NCBI RefSeq assembly: GCF_002994745.2
Contig: NC_037090.1
Location: 28,936,501 to 29,000,500 of the forward strand
Direction: 5' to 3'
Source: Rosa chinensis
Lineage: Eukaryota > Streptophyta > Magnoliopsida > Rosales > Rosaceae
Length of the DNA stretch: 64,000 bases
How positions within the stretch are numbered: position 1 is the first letter of the stretch; every line of letters starts with the position of its first letter. The notes beneath the pieces were generated by a model. The model ran no database searches and was not told the DNA's origin. It worked only from the letters and a program-made list of their open reading frames with translations. Shown here piece after piece: positions 35,801 through 48,302 of this stretch. The translations under genes were made by a program, and so were the position numbers.

Positions 35801-36300
35801 TTGTAAAATGAGCGAGGGGCCTTAGAAGCAACCAATGAGGTTTTTGGTTGGGCCTGAGCATCTGTAACGCTATTAGAAGCAAAATGTGTGACTACATCTC
35901 CCATCATGGAGTTAGAGCCATGGAAATTAGCATGTATGGCGTCATGGCCACTAGGAGGAGCAACCATGGCGTCATGCTCATGGTTGGCGCCATTTATGGC
36001 GTCATCAGATTCTTGCTTCGTTTTGCTCAAAATGATGGATGTCCGTGTGAAGTCTTCAGTAGACGGATCATCATATCATGACTAGGATGGTCTATCCTGT
36101 CGTGATAAAGCCAATATGTGTCTAAATCCAAGAGATCTTCTCTCATAACTTTATTGGATTTAATAGCTCGAATAGTGACATAGAGTCCACTAGAGAGACA
36201 CATAAACTTCTCTAAGATGCGCATTTGTTCACAATCTTTAGAGGAATTGCAAAGGAACTCATTTCCGTTCTCTACATGCGTTTTCGCATGGAATCCGTTG
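32824..36300 (-). pseudogene. Copia pol remnant: integrase, reverse transcriptase, RNase H
   Basis: Recognisable pieces: pre-integrase block with LYHDRIDHPSHDMMIRLLK (36224-36027), then CSFEKLGLRPSYAKDMKIL (about 35800-35740), and RT entry text with WPKWKDAIQVKLDSLTKRKVF (34618-34424). Near 33885-33688 lies SSTPMIIRSLDPENDPL, a segment found between RT and RNase H. All are in different frames with stops between them, so no enzyme can be made. Confidence 0.85.
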
Positions 36301-36934
36301 GCTATTCATAGGTGTGATTTGCCCTATGAGCATAGAGAGCTTCTGTGAGAGTAATCAAGGTGCCATTTGGCAAGGGGAACTTGGGCTATTCCATGTCCTT
36401 GAATTAATACTAATGGCCAGCCATCGTAGTCACAAAGTCATATGCTCAGAATCAAAATGGAGTCGTAATGAAAAGAACTCGAATTTTATTCATAAGCCAA
36501 CGGAGTTACATCATTGTCTCTTTGACCAAAGAAAATCTAATCCAATAAACTTGCTAATACAAAACAATGGTAGTCGTCTAACTCCTTTCGGTAATTCCAA
36601 TGCAAATGTGACCAAGTGAGTAGAGAGATGTCGGTGGAGCAAAACTCACTTAAGTACCACTTACCTCAAAACCTTCCTAGACATCACACTCACATTGAGT
36701 ATGCCTACTTTGAAGAAAGACTAATACCATTGGCATCTACTACAAAAATAATATGGCAATTGCCTACATCTCTTGGAAAATAAAAAGACTTAATCAAAAA
36801 CGCCAATTTCTGGGTCTTGATCCTTTTAGTCTTCCACCCTTAGATCGAGATCGCCATCTTGATCTTCTTGTTCCATGTAATTTGCTTCCCTTACTTCACG
36901 ATACGTCTTGTATGCATTAGCAACATTTTGGGGT

Positions 36935-37880
36935 GCATTATATGCTTTAGCCCAATGTCTGGACGCTCTACACTGAAGACAAGCATCATTATGGTCAGGT
37001 TCCCTTGATCAAGGCACTTTAGAAGCGCTTTGGGGATGCCTTTTCCAATTGGTGGCGTCACCACCATAGTCAGAGGCTTGGCCTCTCTCTCTCCTCACAC
37101 GTTTACTACCATGGTTTCGTGCACGCCTATCTTAGCGATTTCCTTCCTCTTTAGGGCGAAAATTATCCCTATCCTTAGGGTTTTGCTCCTTTCGACCTCA
37201 CTTAGAGGCGCAACTATAATTAGACTCCGGATTTGACTTGGTTCCCACGGGTCTAGAGTTATAGTTCTTCACAAGTATGTTGTCGTGCTTTTCAGCTACG
37301 TTCATGGCACCAATAAACTAATGAAATCTTGTGATGCGTCTAGCATTGACATCAATTTGATAGTTTTTGGCTATCATCAATTCAGAGACGGGGAAGGTAG
37401 AGAGAGTTTTCTCGATCAACATCGTATCAGTGATTTTCTGTCCACAGAATTCGATCATAGATTTGATACAAAGTGCTTCCAAATTGTAGTCAAGTACAGA
37501 CTTGAAATCACAGAAGCAAAGGCTATGCCATCTCACTTCCAAGTCTGGAAGCAGGGAATCACGGACATTGCCAAAACGCTGCTCGAGTTCTGCCCATAGT
37601 TTTCTTGGGTCTTCCTCATTGAGGTACTCATTTTGGAGCGCGTCATTCATGTGCCTTGTCATGAGAATGATGGCTTTTGCTTCATTAGCGTCTCTCGTAG
37701 CTCTATTTGCTTCAAAAGCAATAACTTGTTGAGGAGTAAACACGTCCTGACTTGGCTCTTGGATCGTACTCAGGATCCCATTAGCCTTAAGATGCTGGTG
37801 CACATCACGGACCCACTTGTGGTATCCTGCGCCTGTTTTCTCTAGTGGAGCGAAGCTCAACTTGTTCAAGTTACTCATCC
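36935..37880 (-). pseudogene. Copia gag with decayed zinc knuckle
   Basis: ATG at 37878 opens MSNLNKLSFAPLEKTGAGYH, and 186 residues stay open. It is a gag of the UBN2/DUF4219 type with WAELEQRFGN. Downstream, in another frame, a CCHC knuckle reads CLQCRASRHWAKAY (about 36945-36990), where the final Cys has become Tyr. The frame is lost after 37318. Confidence 0.85.
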
Positions 37881-38349
37881 TGAAAACAACAAGAAAATAG
37901 GGTTAGTTTTGGAGCGAAAAGGGCTACCACAAAAAACTATAAAATTTCTTAGCGTAGTCGTTAGTAAGAAATTAGGAATTTCCGAGCGTAGTCGCTTCCA
38001 AGAAATTTGATTCCAAGAGGGATTAGATTAGATCGAAACAATGATGTAAGCGGTCGATCATAAATTCTCTACAAACTCTAAGTTTGGAGGACTCTACAAG
38101 CTCCAAACTTGGAGTGAGCACGAACTCCCACAGTTCGGCATTTGGTCTCCCCTATGAAGAAGAAAGGGGGTAGAAGAAGGGATATTGGAAGTCCTCGAGA
38201 AAAAGAAGAAGAAATTGAAAAACTTCAAAAACCGAGAACTTTTAGTAAAGTTTACCTTGAAAAGTGGCCGGAAAATTTGACCGGAAAAGTTAATGTAGAT
38301 GGCTGGAAAACTTCGCCGGAAGTTGCCGAAAAAAGTGGTGGTCGAACGG

Positions 38350-38820
38350 TGGTCGCCTGTGGCTGGAGCTGAGCTTGTGGTGGCTGCAGGCAGAGATGGC
38401 AGATCCTTGCAGGGCTTGTGCGGAGCTGCTGCAGGGCTGATGCAGATGCTAGGCAGGGCTGATGCAGATGCTAGGCAGGGCTGTCGACAAGCTGCAGGCA
38501 GCTGTCGAGGGTGTGCAGGGGATCTGTCGGCAGATGTCGACAGGGGCAGGCGAAGCTTTCAGCAGATGTTGACAGGGGCAGGCACATGGGTGTGCAGGTC
38601 TCGACAGGTGCTCGGCAAGTGCTGTGCGAAGCTTTCGGCAGATGTCGATAGGGGCAGGCACTTGGGTGCATAGGGCTCGGCAGATCTCAGCAGCTGCTCG
38701 GCAGCTTTCGGCAGGGCTTGCAGGGGCTGTCGACAGGTCTCGGCAGATGCAGGCACAGGGCTCGGCAGATCTCGACAGCTGCTCGACAGCTTTTGGCAGG
38801 GCTTATAGGGGGTATGCACA
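38350..38820. repeat. G-rich degenerate repeats in the copia leader
   Basis: Phrases such as TCGGCAGATGTCGACAGGGG, GCAGGCACATGGGTG and GGCAGATCTCAGCAGCTGCTCGG recur irregularly between the 5' LTR and gag. The ORFs on both strands here are by-products of low complexity. Confidence 0.7.
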
Positions 38821-39148
38821 AGGCAGGGGTCGGTTCGGGTCGATTCCGGCCTGTTCCGGTGGTCCACCGCCGGTTCTGGGCTCCTTAGGATTAGGGCTTC
38901 GATATGTGGGGCGGTGGTTACAGGATTTTGAAGGTTACAAAATTAGGGTTTTCAGGATTTGTGTATTCTCATTGATAATAAGGGCCTCTTTATATAGAGG
39001 ATTACAATGTATATAATCTTAATCATACAAGGAAAGTAATTGTACATTGAATAGGAATCTAGATCCTTCTAATTTAACCCTATTACCATTAGGTCAAGTA
39101 ACCTAGAGTTTGAGCCAAACACAAATTAGGGTTTACTTAAACAATATT

Positions 39149-40267
39149 TACATTATCAATATACAACACATTATCAATACACATAGATAAAAACAGTAGT
39201 TTAGCAACATACTACAGTACTAGTTAATTACTCGTCCATATAAAATATCATAATTCTATTATAAATGTATAATTTTAGAGATTTTACATTGTAAATAGGT
39301 TTATTATAAGTTAGTTTAGTCTATGTAAAAGTTTCATTCAAAAATATTACTTTATAAATGCAATTAATTTGATTTCTTTATTTTTAACCGAAATTTCCAC
39401 CGAAATCGAAACTTTCTCTGAAATTTCCATAAATTTGAAGTACTGAAATCGAAATCGAAACCGAAATTTGAAACCTTGATCAAGAGAGAGAGATCGGCTG
39501 TCGTCGCCGTGTGAATCCGATTGAATCCGGTAATTCTCTCCCCTAATTTTCAGCTGTGAACGCGCCTGGGTTGTTCTGGGCTCGGTTTTTAACTTTTTAT
39601 GTGTTTTTGGTTGTCTTTGAATTGATTTGGGTGTCCGTGTCTTAGGGGTGTCCGAGTTTGGGATTCGAGTGGTTGATTTGAAGGGGTTGAAGGTGAGGCT
39701 TCGAGTTTGGCTTTTAATTGATGTTGATTTCGAGTGTTTTTGGGTGTTTTCTTTGTTCTAGAGTGGTGATAATTGTTTGGTCCTGTGTCATCTTTTATCA
39801 ACGCTCAATGCCAGAGAACCACGATTAAAGGCTGAAACGAACAAATTAAAACATTTCCATTAAATTTTCTGAAAAGCCTTCATCTTGAAGCGAAATAGGA
39901 CCAAAGTCTACGGAGAAATAATATGTGCTGCGATTGTATATGTTGAATGCAAAATTAATTATGAGATTGAGTTGGTTGGTTTAAAATGCAGAGCAGTTGG
40001 TTCAAATTGAAAAGGATATGGTGAGGGAGAGATATATAGTGTTAATTAATTGGTGATGATCATGGGAGGAGATGAGTCGAATTGTTGGATGGGTGCGTCG
40101 AGAGTTGGGAGCTGAGAGCAGAGCAAAGCAGAGAAATGGAGATGATGGAGAGGGCCTACCACCAGTAATTAATTCATTTTCATCTTTCTCTTCGTTTTTA
40201 TTTTTTCATTTTCCTCACGTAGTCTCTCGAAAAATTGGATTTATATGCAATCATTCCAATTTTTTTT
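39149..40267. other. Unassigned DNA left of the Pack-MULE
   Basis: It includes stacked GAAATCGAAA-type motifs (39390-39470) and text resembling a 5' leader (39480-39790), but no ORF with a domain. The minus ORF at 39589-39801 is not supported. Confidence 0.35.
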
Positions 40268-40473
40268 GGGAAAATTTTGCAAACAGTACACCAAGTAAAG
40301 GCCACTAATAATTTTCATATATAAAGGTCCAAACCAAGCCTTTGGTACACAGACTCTCGAGCCCGACCCACTATGTAGGCACGACGTCAATGACACTGTT
40401 AATTTGAGGGGTAATATGGTCTTTCCAATTTTTTACTCTGAGCACCCGGCTTTCTCTCTCTAGGTACCCAGCG

Positions 40474-40578
<105 letters not shown>

Positions 40579-40789
40579 ACTATGGACATGGGCACCCATC
40601 TCTCTTCCCCTCTCCCAATTCCGATCACCTCTGCAATTCCAACCATTACCATAAATCCACAGTATTTCACCTCTGCTGAATCAACACCCATTACCATAAT
40701 CTCAATCCCAGTGTTCAACAACAACAACAACTACAGTAACAACAACTCTGGGTTCTCACCGCCTCTTTCGGTCCTTCCCGACTAGAACC

Positions 40790-41225
40790 CGACTTGCTCC
40801 GCCACTAAGTAGTAGAGAAGCCAAGCAATCTTAGCACCGGCGCCGCTCTTCTTCAACATCAATTCATCATTCTCATGGATTTGTCCAATCAAAAAATGAA
40901 TGATCCTGACGATTTGCTCGAGAATGCGAATGTTGTTGCTCCCATGACCTCAGTCACCAGCATTGCCGCCGCTGCCGAGAGCCACCACGAGCAGCGTAAC
41001 AAACCCTTCACACTTGGCGAGAAACTTCATGTTCTCTTCCAACTCCTTGGCGAACCGCGCAATCTTCGCCAATGAATCCACAGAGGAGGAGCTGTGGCGG
41101 TCCATTTGCTGAATCAGCTCCACCACCTGGTCTTTCGAGTGGCTGGTGTTATCGATTTTGAATCGCTCCTTTTGGAGACGGACCGATTTAGACCAGATCT
41201 GTATGGTTGGGCACGAAGTCCCCAG
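40790..41225 (-). pseudogene. Captured U-box E3 ligase (PUB) fragment
   Basis: Read leftward: DFVPNHT (about 41220-41200) is the end of a U-box (family text PNHTLQRLI), then a small deletion and frameshift, SKSVRLQKERFK, DQVVELIQQMDRH, SLAKIARFAKELEENMKFLA, CEGFVTLLVVAL, then a TGA and a further in-frame stretch with SNNIRILEQIVRIIHF. This looks like the hinge and first ARM-type repeats of a plant PUB protein. The family assignment is by eye. Stops and a lost cysteine-proximal region make it non-functional. Confidence 0.7.
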
Positions 41226-41681
41226 ATGAGGCGGTGGAGGGTGCGATGAATGATAAGGAACATAATGATGGAGATGGGCCTAGGGATTGTGGTGGTGCTC
41301 AGTGATGGGGATGGGGCTGGGATTAGAATAGGGTTTTGGTGGGATTGAAGTGGGGTTGAGTTTGGTGGGTATGGATTTGGAAAGTGGAGGAGATGCGGTG
41401 GTCGCCGGGTCGAGCTTTCTGGGTGTGGAGAGAGTCAGAGGAGATACGTGTGTTTTTTTTTTTTTTTTAACCAAAAAAATGAGCCAAAGTGTGAAGTACT
41501 AAATTATGCTTCGACAAATGAATAATGACATTACAGTTAACAGTGTCATTGACGTTATGTCTACATAGTGGGTCAGGCTCGAGAGTCTGTGTACCAAAAT
41601 GCTCGGTTTGGAACTTTATGTATGAAAATTATTAGTGGCCTTTACTTGATGTACTGTTTGCAAAATTTTTCCATTTTTTTT

Positions 41682-42906
41682 TTGTTTTGCTTATTTGATT
41701 GCAATACTATATATTGAATTACGGTTGATTAATGAGCCAAATATGAATGAATAAGGGTACGATGTGATGAGGGAAACTGAGATTACTACCAAATATGCCA
41801 CCTTTGATATGAATCATATCCAAGTATTCAACCTAAACACTTCTTCAATCTCTTTAGCTGAGAACAAAAGACAACAGAAACAACCATGAGCAGAGAATCA
41901 TCAATAATACTACTGCTTCAAGTATTTTTTGTTAGAAATTTAAATATTTATTTTGATTTGAGTGGAAATTATAGGAAGTTAAATACCTTGTAACTGCCAT
42001 CAGGAAGTTACTACATATCTGTTGAAAGAGTTCTACTGAAACAATGCAACTGATGCATTTAAATCAGAAAACACGTTCTTTCACAAACATACATTTGACT
42101 CCTATAAAACAATCATCAATTCCATCTTATGTTTTTTCAATTGATTTTGGAATTCCTTTCCATCAAAAGTTTCTCCTAAAACCATTCTAGCGTATAAGAG
42201 AGTACCACACAATTTGTGTTCGTCCGTTTTCTAGATTGCAGTGCTTCTTCTGGAAAAAGTTGATCGTTGAATTCCTGGGAGACGTTTGCCAATTCCAATT
42301 ACCCTTCAAGCACCGACGAGGGAGTCAATTTCGTCTTAAGGAAATAGAACCAAGTTCTAGCCTCGATTAGTATCAGAAAAAGGTTTGTCTTAATTTTCTA
42401 TTTGTTCTTCTATGTGATTTGATATATCATAGTATAATTGCAGCAATATTTCTTTTCAATTTTTCCTACATGTTTCAGCTTTCAACTCTTGATTTTGTAC
42501 AGTTTACACTGCAGAGGTAAAATTACAACCAAGAACTAATTGATCCAAGCCAGCCAGGAATTTAATTCATTCTTCCAAGCTATACTTGATAGATCTGTTT
42601 GAATATTAGCTGATATATCATTTATTTTTAATTCATTCTTCCAAGCTATACTTGATAAATTTGTTTGAATATCAGCTGATATATCCATTTATTTAACTCT
42701 TAATTTCGATTTCCTCTATTTCCGTCAATTTGTTGATTACTGTTATTGGATAGAACGATTTAATTGCCCATGATTTCTAATGTCCAGACTTTATTCGTAG
42801 CTGGACACTTTATTTACAGGGCATACATAGAATCTATACAAATCTTGCAACGCAAACAGCTTTATTTCCCAACAATCTGCTGCAGAAAAGTTCTACAGGT
42901 AGGGTA
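41682..42906. other. Unassigned AT-rich DNA
   Basis: No gene. A short duplicated block (TTTAATTCATTCTTCCAAGCTATACTTGATA near 42560 and 42628, given only as positions for its full length) and plain intergenic sequence. Confidence 0.4.
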
Positions 42907-45900
42907 TTCAAGTTGTAAACATTTCGTTTACACAGTTTATCTGCCATATTTCATATACAATTTGGCATCTTTAATTCTGGATTTGATGTAGTATTTCGGA
43001 TTTTGATGAACTTTCGGAGCAAGGTTTAGGTTTGTTTCGAAAAGCTTGTTGCTACAATTTTGATCGAGTTTGGGAGAAACCTTTCAATTGGTATGTGTTT
43101 GATTTGGGTTCTTTCAAAATTGTCCAAAATTCCGGTCTTCAGTAAGTTTTTTGTAATTCAATTTTCAGTATTTGTGTATTAATTAAAATGTGAATGAAGC
43201 TGATTTCGGTTTAAGCTTTGGTTTGAATGAAGAAGAAAGTGATGATGATTTTGTTATCAAAATTGATTGAACCACAAAATGGTGCCTACCAATGGTAGAC
43301 CTGAATGACTGATTTAATTTTTTTTGTATCTGGTTTCTGGAATTAAACAAAACAGGCCACCTACTGAAAAAGCCGGTATTTTGGTACACCTGAATGACTG
43401 AATGACAACACTGGCATTAGCTGCCTGAATGACTGATTTAATTTTTTTTTGCATTAAAATTAAACAAAACAGGCCACCTTCATTGGGCCAAAATGGTATC
43501 CAAATCACCAAAATATCCAACTTAGCCATAGCGATATCAAAAGTAAACTAGCCAAAATGGCACAACCAATACATGTTCCCTGCAAAGTGATGTCAGTCTC
43601 ACCTTCCCGACCCTTGATCTGGAATTTCTGGAACTGACTGCTACTGGACTCCATGTGTTGTGGCTCACTTGTAGCTGTCACTGGCGGCAAGGTAGCAGCT
43701 GTCGTGATCGCCACAGTCATAGTCGTATCTGCTGCTGTCGGCATCACCTGCTGTTGAATCGTCCCTATGCAATACTTTATGCTGTTGAATCATTCCTGTT
43801 GGCGTTGGCATTGTCGCTATCGATCTAGCTGGGTTCTGGGCAACCGCGGCCGCCCCTTCATGTTGGCACAATCCCTCTCGTATAGCAGCCTCATCAGCCT
43901 CTGCCTTCTTCGCAGCCTCCACATCCGCCACGACCTTATCCATTATTAGCCACCCCTGTGCTATCACCTTCTTCATCAACTTGGCAATACTGGCATTAGC
44001 TGCCTGTTTCTTCTTCTCAGCAAAAGCTGGCGAGTTTACAAAGTCGTCAACACCATGATCAGTCCCCTGCTTATGTATAAACTTCAACGCACGGGGGTGA
44101 GCAGCAATTTCCTTTTGCTATTTCCCAACCTGCTCCTACGAACCCTCAACCTGACTCGAGAGCTCACGAACCTGAGCATGAGAGTCCCTGATCTCCTGCA
44201 CTCGGCACCTCAGCTGCTCTTCCAAAATTTCAAGCTGGAGCAGAAAGCTCCCCTACTCTATCCCTCAGCACCGATAACTCAGCGAGATCCACATCTTGCC
44301 TGCTCAACTCCTCTTCTTGGGCTTCATTTTTCTTTTCCAACCCTTCTATATATTTCCGGCCATCAATACCGGCTTTCCTCTCATTGGCAAGAGCTTCCTC
44401 AGCCTGCTTCAGCTTCGCGGACAGGTTATCACTTGTCTTCAAGGTTTGCTGCACAGTTGATTCATAGTCTTTCAATGTTGTCCTCTCAGCATCCAGTTCA
44501 GCCTGCAAATTATTCATGGACTCGATCGAAGCCCTGAGTCTGTTACTAGTATGATAGTTCATGCAAATAGCCTACCAACAAAAACAGAAACCCATTTTAG
44601 CATCACCCGACATTCCAAAACATAAGACCCAAAATACTAGAGAAAATTCGGATTACTTACCCTAATCAGTTTCTCCTGAGAAACAGCAAAATCAGCCAAC
44701 TCATCACCGGTAACGTTATAGGGAAGGTCCCGCAGATCTGCAACCAATTGAGGAATACAATCTTCCTCGATACCTCTCTTCCTCAGACTATTGGCAAGCT
44801 TCCGAGCGGCAGAATCTCGCTTCCGGTGCGCTCCAGCGGAAGTACCAGCACCATGCGAGGATGACCTGGAGGACTGGGAAGACTCTGATCCCCCAGGTTG
44901 GGACCCTCCAGGGCTTCACTGACGCGAAGGACCACCATCAGCGGTCCTGGCCCTCTTGGTAAGTTGTGGACTAACTGAAATACCTCTCATCAGATCCTTC
45001 AGCCTTGGTAGTTCTCTCTTCTTTTGGGCAGCTGTCGCTGTCCTCTCCACATGAGCAGCCCCCTCCACTATCATTCCCTGACCACCTCCGACGACATTCT
45101 GTGGTGCCGAGACCTCCAACACACGAGTGGTGTCAGTATTGTCACCACCTTCAACTTGAACCTCCCGGACTGGTGCCCCCTGCACCACGACCTCAGCTAT
45201 CACTTCCCTCTGACAACCGCTCTCCTGAATTCCCCCCCCCCCAGTGCAGCCAAATTCTCGGCAGCAGAGATCTGTCCCTTCCCGAGAACAATCTGCTCTC
45301 AGCGTGCAGCCTTCAAGTCGAGGTTCACCTCAATTTCTAACTCGTCCTCTTCATTCATTTCCCATGTATCTTTAGTATGCAGATCGTCAAGGTTGATGCC
45401 CAAATACTCGGCCGGAAATTCATCGAACTTCACACCAACGGGGAGGTCAACTAGCCCATCACGAAGAACGAGATCACCAAACGGCAGACCAACGTCGTGC
45501 TTCTGGGCTTCCAGCCTATCTCTGGCGAGACCATAAATCTGGTCCAGGTCTGCCGTATAAACACTCTTATCCTTCTTGTTCTTTTCTCTCGCCTTGTTCT
45601 CCGGCATCTTGACTGCAAAATAACGAAGCAAAAATTTAGCAACACAAGGCATGCTGGTTAAACAAATGAAGGCTACACATCCACTACAACTAGCACTCAC
45701 TTGGTTTCCTACTCAACCATACTCCTCCAGCACGCCCAAGCGACACACATGAGCAACAAGCCTTGTTCCCTTGCCAAAATACTTAACGATTCTGTATATG
45801 CGTTTCCTATCCAGCCGGTATCCGCTCGGCACCAGAACTCCCTTCGTCCCTCCCCCTATTGGCAGTCTCCGCAGCGGGTTCCTCAACCCTCCCTTTCGCT

Positions 45901-46450
45901 TTCGATCTACCAGCCTGTTTGGGACCCATCACCTATATCTGCCAATAGGTACGGATATCAGTCAATTTCTCAGTCTAAACTACCGATACCCAAATTCACA
46001 CTCCCCCCCCCCCCCCCAACAATTCTACCCAGAATCCACTATCTATTCACAAATGGCAGAAACACAAAATACTCGTTAGTCAACACCTACCCTTCGTCCT
46101 CCAACACCGCTCCACGACAAAAATTTCAAACCAAAAATAAAAACCGTTTCTTGGAGCTACAAAGCCCAAACCACTCTCCGGCGGCAGAACCCAAAACAAC
46201 TGAAAACGCCGCCGTACAAGGCGTCAACTTTCCCAGAAATAAACAAAAACAACAAAAACCCCAAAATATCCTTAAACCCAAAAACCAGGAGAGAGAAGAT
46301 TCATACCTCTCAAAGAACTTGACACCGCAAACACGATCGCAGTCGCCGGAAAAATCCTCCAAGTCGGTGACACCGCCACAAGCTCTACCCTTCCTCTCTC
46401 TAGAAGCTCACTGAAAAAGAAAATGGCCAAAATTCTCTATCCCAGCCTTT
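42907..46450 (-). pseudogene. Coiled-coil TE-type locus, copy A (multi-exon, minus strand)
   Basis: A promoter-like TATATAAAGG (46448-46457 region, minus) precedes a possible first exon (ATG 46362, donor near 46306). An exon with MPENKAREKNKKDK starts near 45605 after an AG. Further segments are 45203-44916 (basic, KRARTADGG), 44562-44230 (long coiled coil, LQAELDAERTTLKDYESTV and AKLKQAEEALANERK) and 44087-43665 (Lys/Ala-rich helix, ANASIAKLMKKVIAQGW). Stops interrupt joins, for example after GGPSRQ at 44916. No host gene family fits. Style and copy number suggest an ORF carried by a large retrotransposon. Copy B is at 52594-53913 plus 61328-62099. Confidence 0.55.
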
Positions 46451-47338
46451 ATATAGTACGAGCCTAGTTGATCTAGACCATTAGACCAAAAGGACAACCA
46501 CACCAGATCTCTCTACGTGTTCACTCACTACTGTTGCAAGAAACAGACATGTGCCATCACCTCGATTTGGCACACGTGCCACAATGACAACGCCCAACCG
46601 ACGCTTGAAACCCAGAATACCCTAAGCCGAGGATCCCGAGCTCGATATCTAATGGAAGCAACTCGCCACAAGTCAAGACCCCTCGGTCAAGAGTTATCTA
46701 GGGTGAGCTCCCCTTCCCCATGGGCTGCCGAGTTCCGGCTCCAACAGCTCCTCCTATTCGGTGAGCCTCTCCGTCCTTGCCGCGAGCTTCCTAATCATCT
46801 CGGAGTCGCTGCTGAGTATAGAGCAGACAGAGTTGGAGATGACCAAAAATAAACCCTCTAAGAAATTAATGCAAACAAACCTCCAAGTCTAATCAACACT
46901 ACTAGAATTTTGCTCTTAGACATCACGACAATTACATCGGTGAGGAATTCACACGATGTAAAAAAATGTTATTAACATCGATTCCTCAAATTCCGATTTA
47001 TATGTATATATAATTGATATCGTTTATTACTATTGACCGATGTCTACATTTTGATTCAAAAATTTACAAAAACGCGGAAAGACTGAGTTAAAAACTTTCG
47101 GGTACGCGGGGAACAAAATTTTCATTCCCCCCACACTTAATTATTTTTCCTACTTTTATCTCACTCACTTTCATCGTTTTCTCTCTCGCTCTTGCTCGAA
47201 ACTTTAGCCCTCTCCTCCTTCCTCTCCCGCCCTCTTAATTTCTACGGCCACCATCGCCTTCCTCTCCGCTCACTCCCGCTGCTGTCTCTCTTTCCTTAAC
47301 CACCTCCAACCCCTCATCGGCGCTATCGCCTCCACCCG

Positions 47339-47381
<43 letters not shown>

Positions 47382-48167
47382 AAGCTTTCTAGGATCTTAG
47401 AAGATTTCAATCTGAATTAATTGCGTTAATGGTGAGTTACTGCGACTGAATTCTTTGTTTTCTGTTTGGGTCCTGAGAATTTTGGGGGTTTTCAATTTTA
47501 GGGTTTTAATTATAGATGGGTGGAGATTTGGGGATTCCTACGTTCCCTGAAGAAGACTGGGAACCCAATATAATCACATGATAAAATGGGTAAGCTCACA
47601 ACTAGTCTTTTGAAAAGACTCACTTTTTCTCCTCTAGCTTCGAATTTTCAGTTTCTCCAATTGTTAGGTTTTTGAAATTTGCTGGGTTTTAATCAGGTTG
47701 GTGAATCTGAACCTTTGAGCTTATCATCGAATGGTATTCCTTTTGAATTTGAATGTTGGCATCTGGGTTTTAATTCTCTTGGTTTGTTCTGATCTATTTG
47801 CTGCTTCATATTTTGTAGGCATGGTTTAAGTTGGGTTTCTTAACTTATCTTTTACTCTCATGGATATCAGGTAGCTGATTTGTATGTTTTCTTATATATA
47901 AATGGCATAAGCTTTTGTAAATAATTGTAGCTTGAATACTGATATGTAACTGACTTATGTTGCTTTTGAGTTTCAAATTGGTAGTAGTTTTATCAGTTTG
48001 TATTTGAGTTTTCTTCAATCTGTAAAATGTTGTTGCATTCGGTAAAATGATAGTAGTTTCTGTTTATTGATTTAAGTTGAGGATTTTCTTGACACCTGGA
48101 TATAGTTTATATGTGTCTGTAATGATTCACTACTTTTGAACAACATCCCTTTTTTTTGGTGCTGCAG

Positions 48168-48302
48168 AATGCTCAACAGATCCATGGGCCATTTCTCGTT
48201 GTTGTACCATTATCTACTTTGTCAAATTGGGCAAAAGAATTTAGGAAATGGCTTCCTGATCTGAATGTTATAGTGTATGTGGGTACCCGTGCAAGCCGAG
48301 AG
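48168..48302 (+). pseudogene. Captured SNF2 exon of a CHD1-type chromatin remodeler
   Basis: One clean 45-codon exon with AG before and GT after. It contains [19 protein letters not shown] and [20 protein letters not shown], characteristic of the SNF2 ATPase core of CHD1-type remodelers (the Arabidopsis CHR5 class). No neighbouring remodeler exons are seen, so it is a transduplicated piece. It keeps an open frame and intact splice sites and could be spliced into a chimeric transcript. Confidence 0.85.

Larger units (their letters stand above)
32606..39143 (-). mobile_element. Degenerate Ty1/copia retrotransposon, 6.5 kb, with target duplication
   Basis: The 3' LTR is 32606-32823 with polypurine AATGGGGAG just inside. 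The 5' LTR is 38960-39143 and lacks about 33 bp at its inner end. A perfect 5-bp duplication, ATATT, flanks it (32601-32605 and 39144-39148). Order on the minus strand is gag, zinc knuckle, integrase, RT, RNase H, the normal copia order. Gag-pol is broken in many places. A G-rich repeated leader lies at 38350-38820. Confidence 0.93.

Noticed and set aside
45005..46414. Plus-strand ORFs of 111-237 codons
   Set aside because: Shadows of the minus-strand coiled-coil locus and its leader; proline/serine-rich with no motif.
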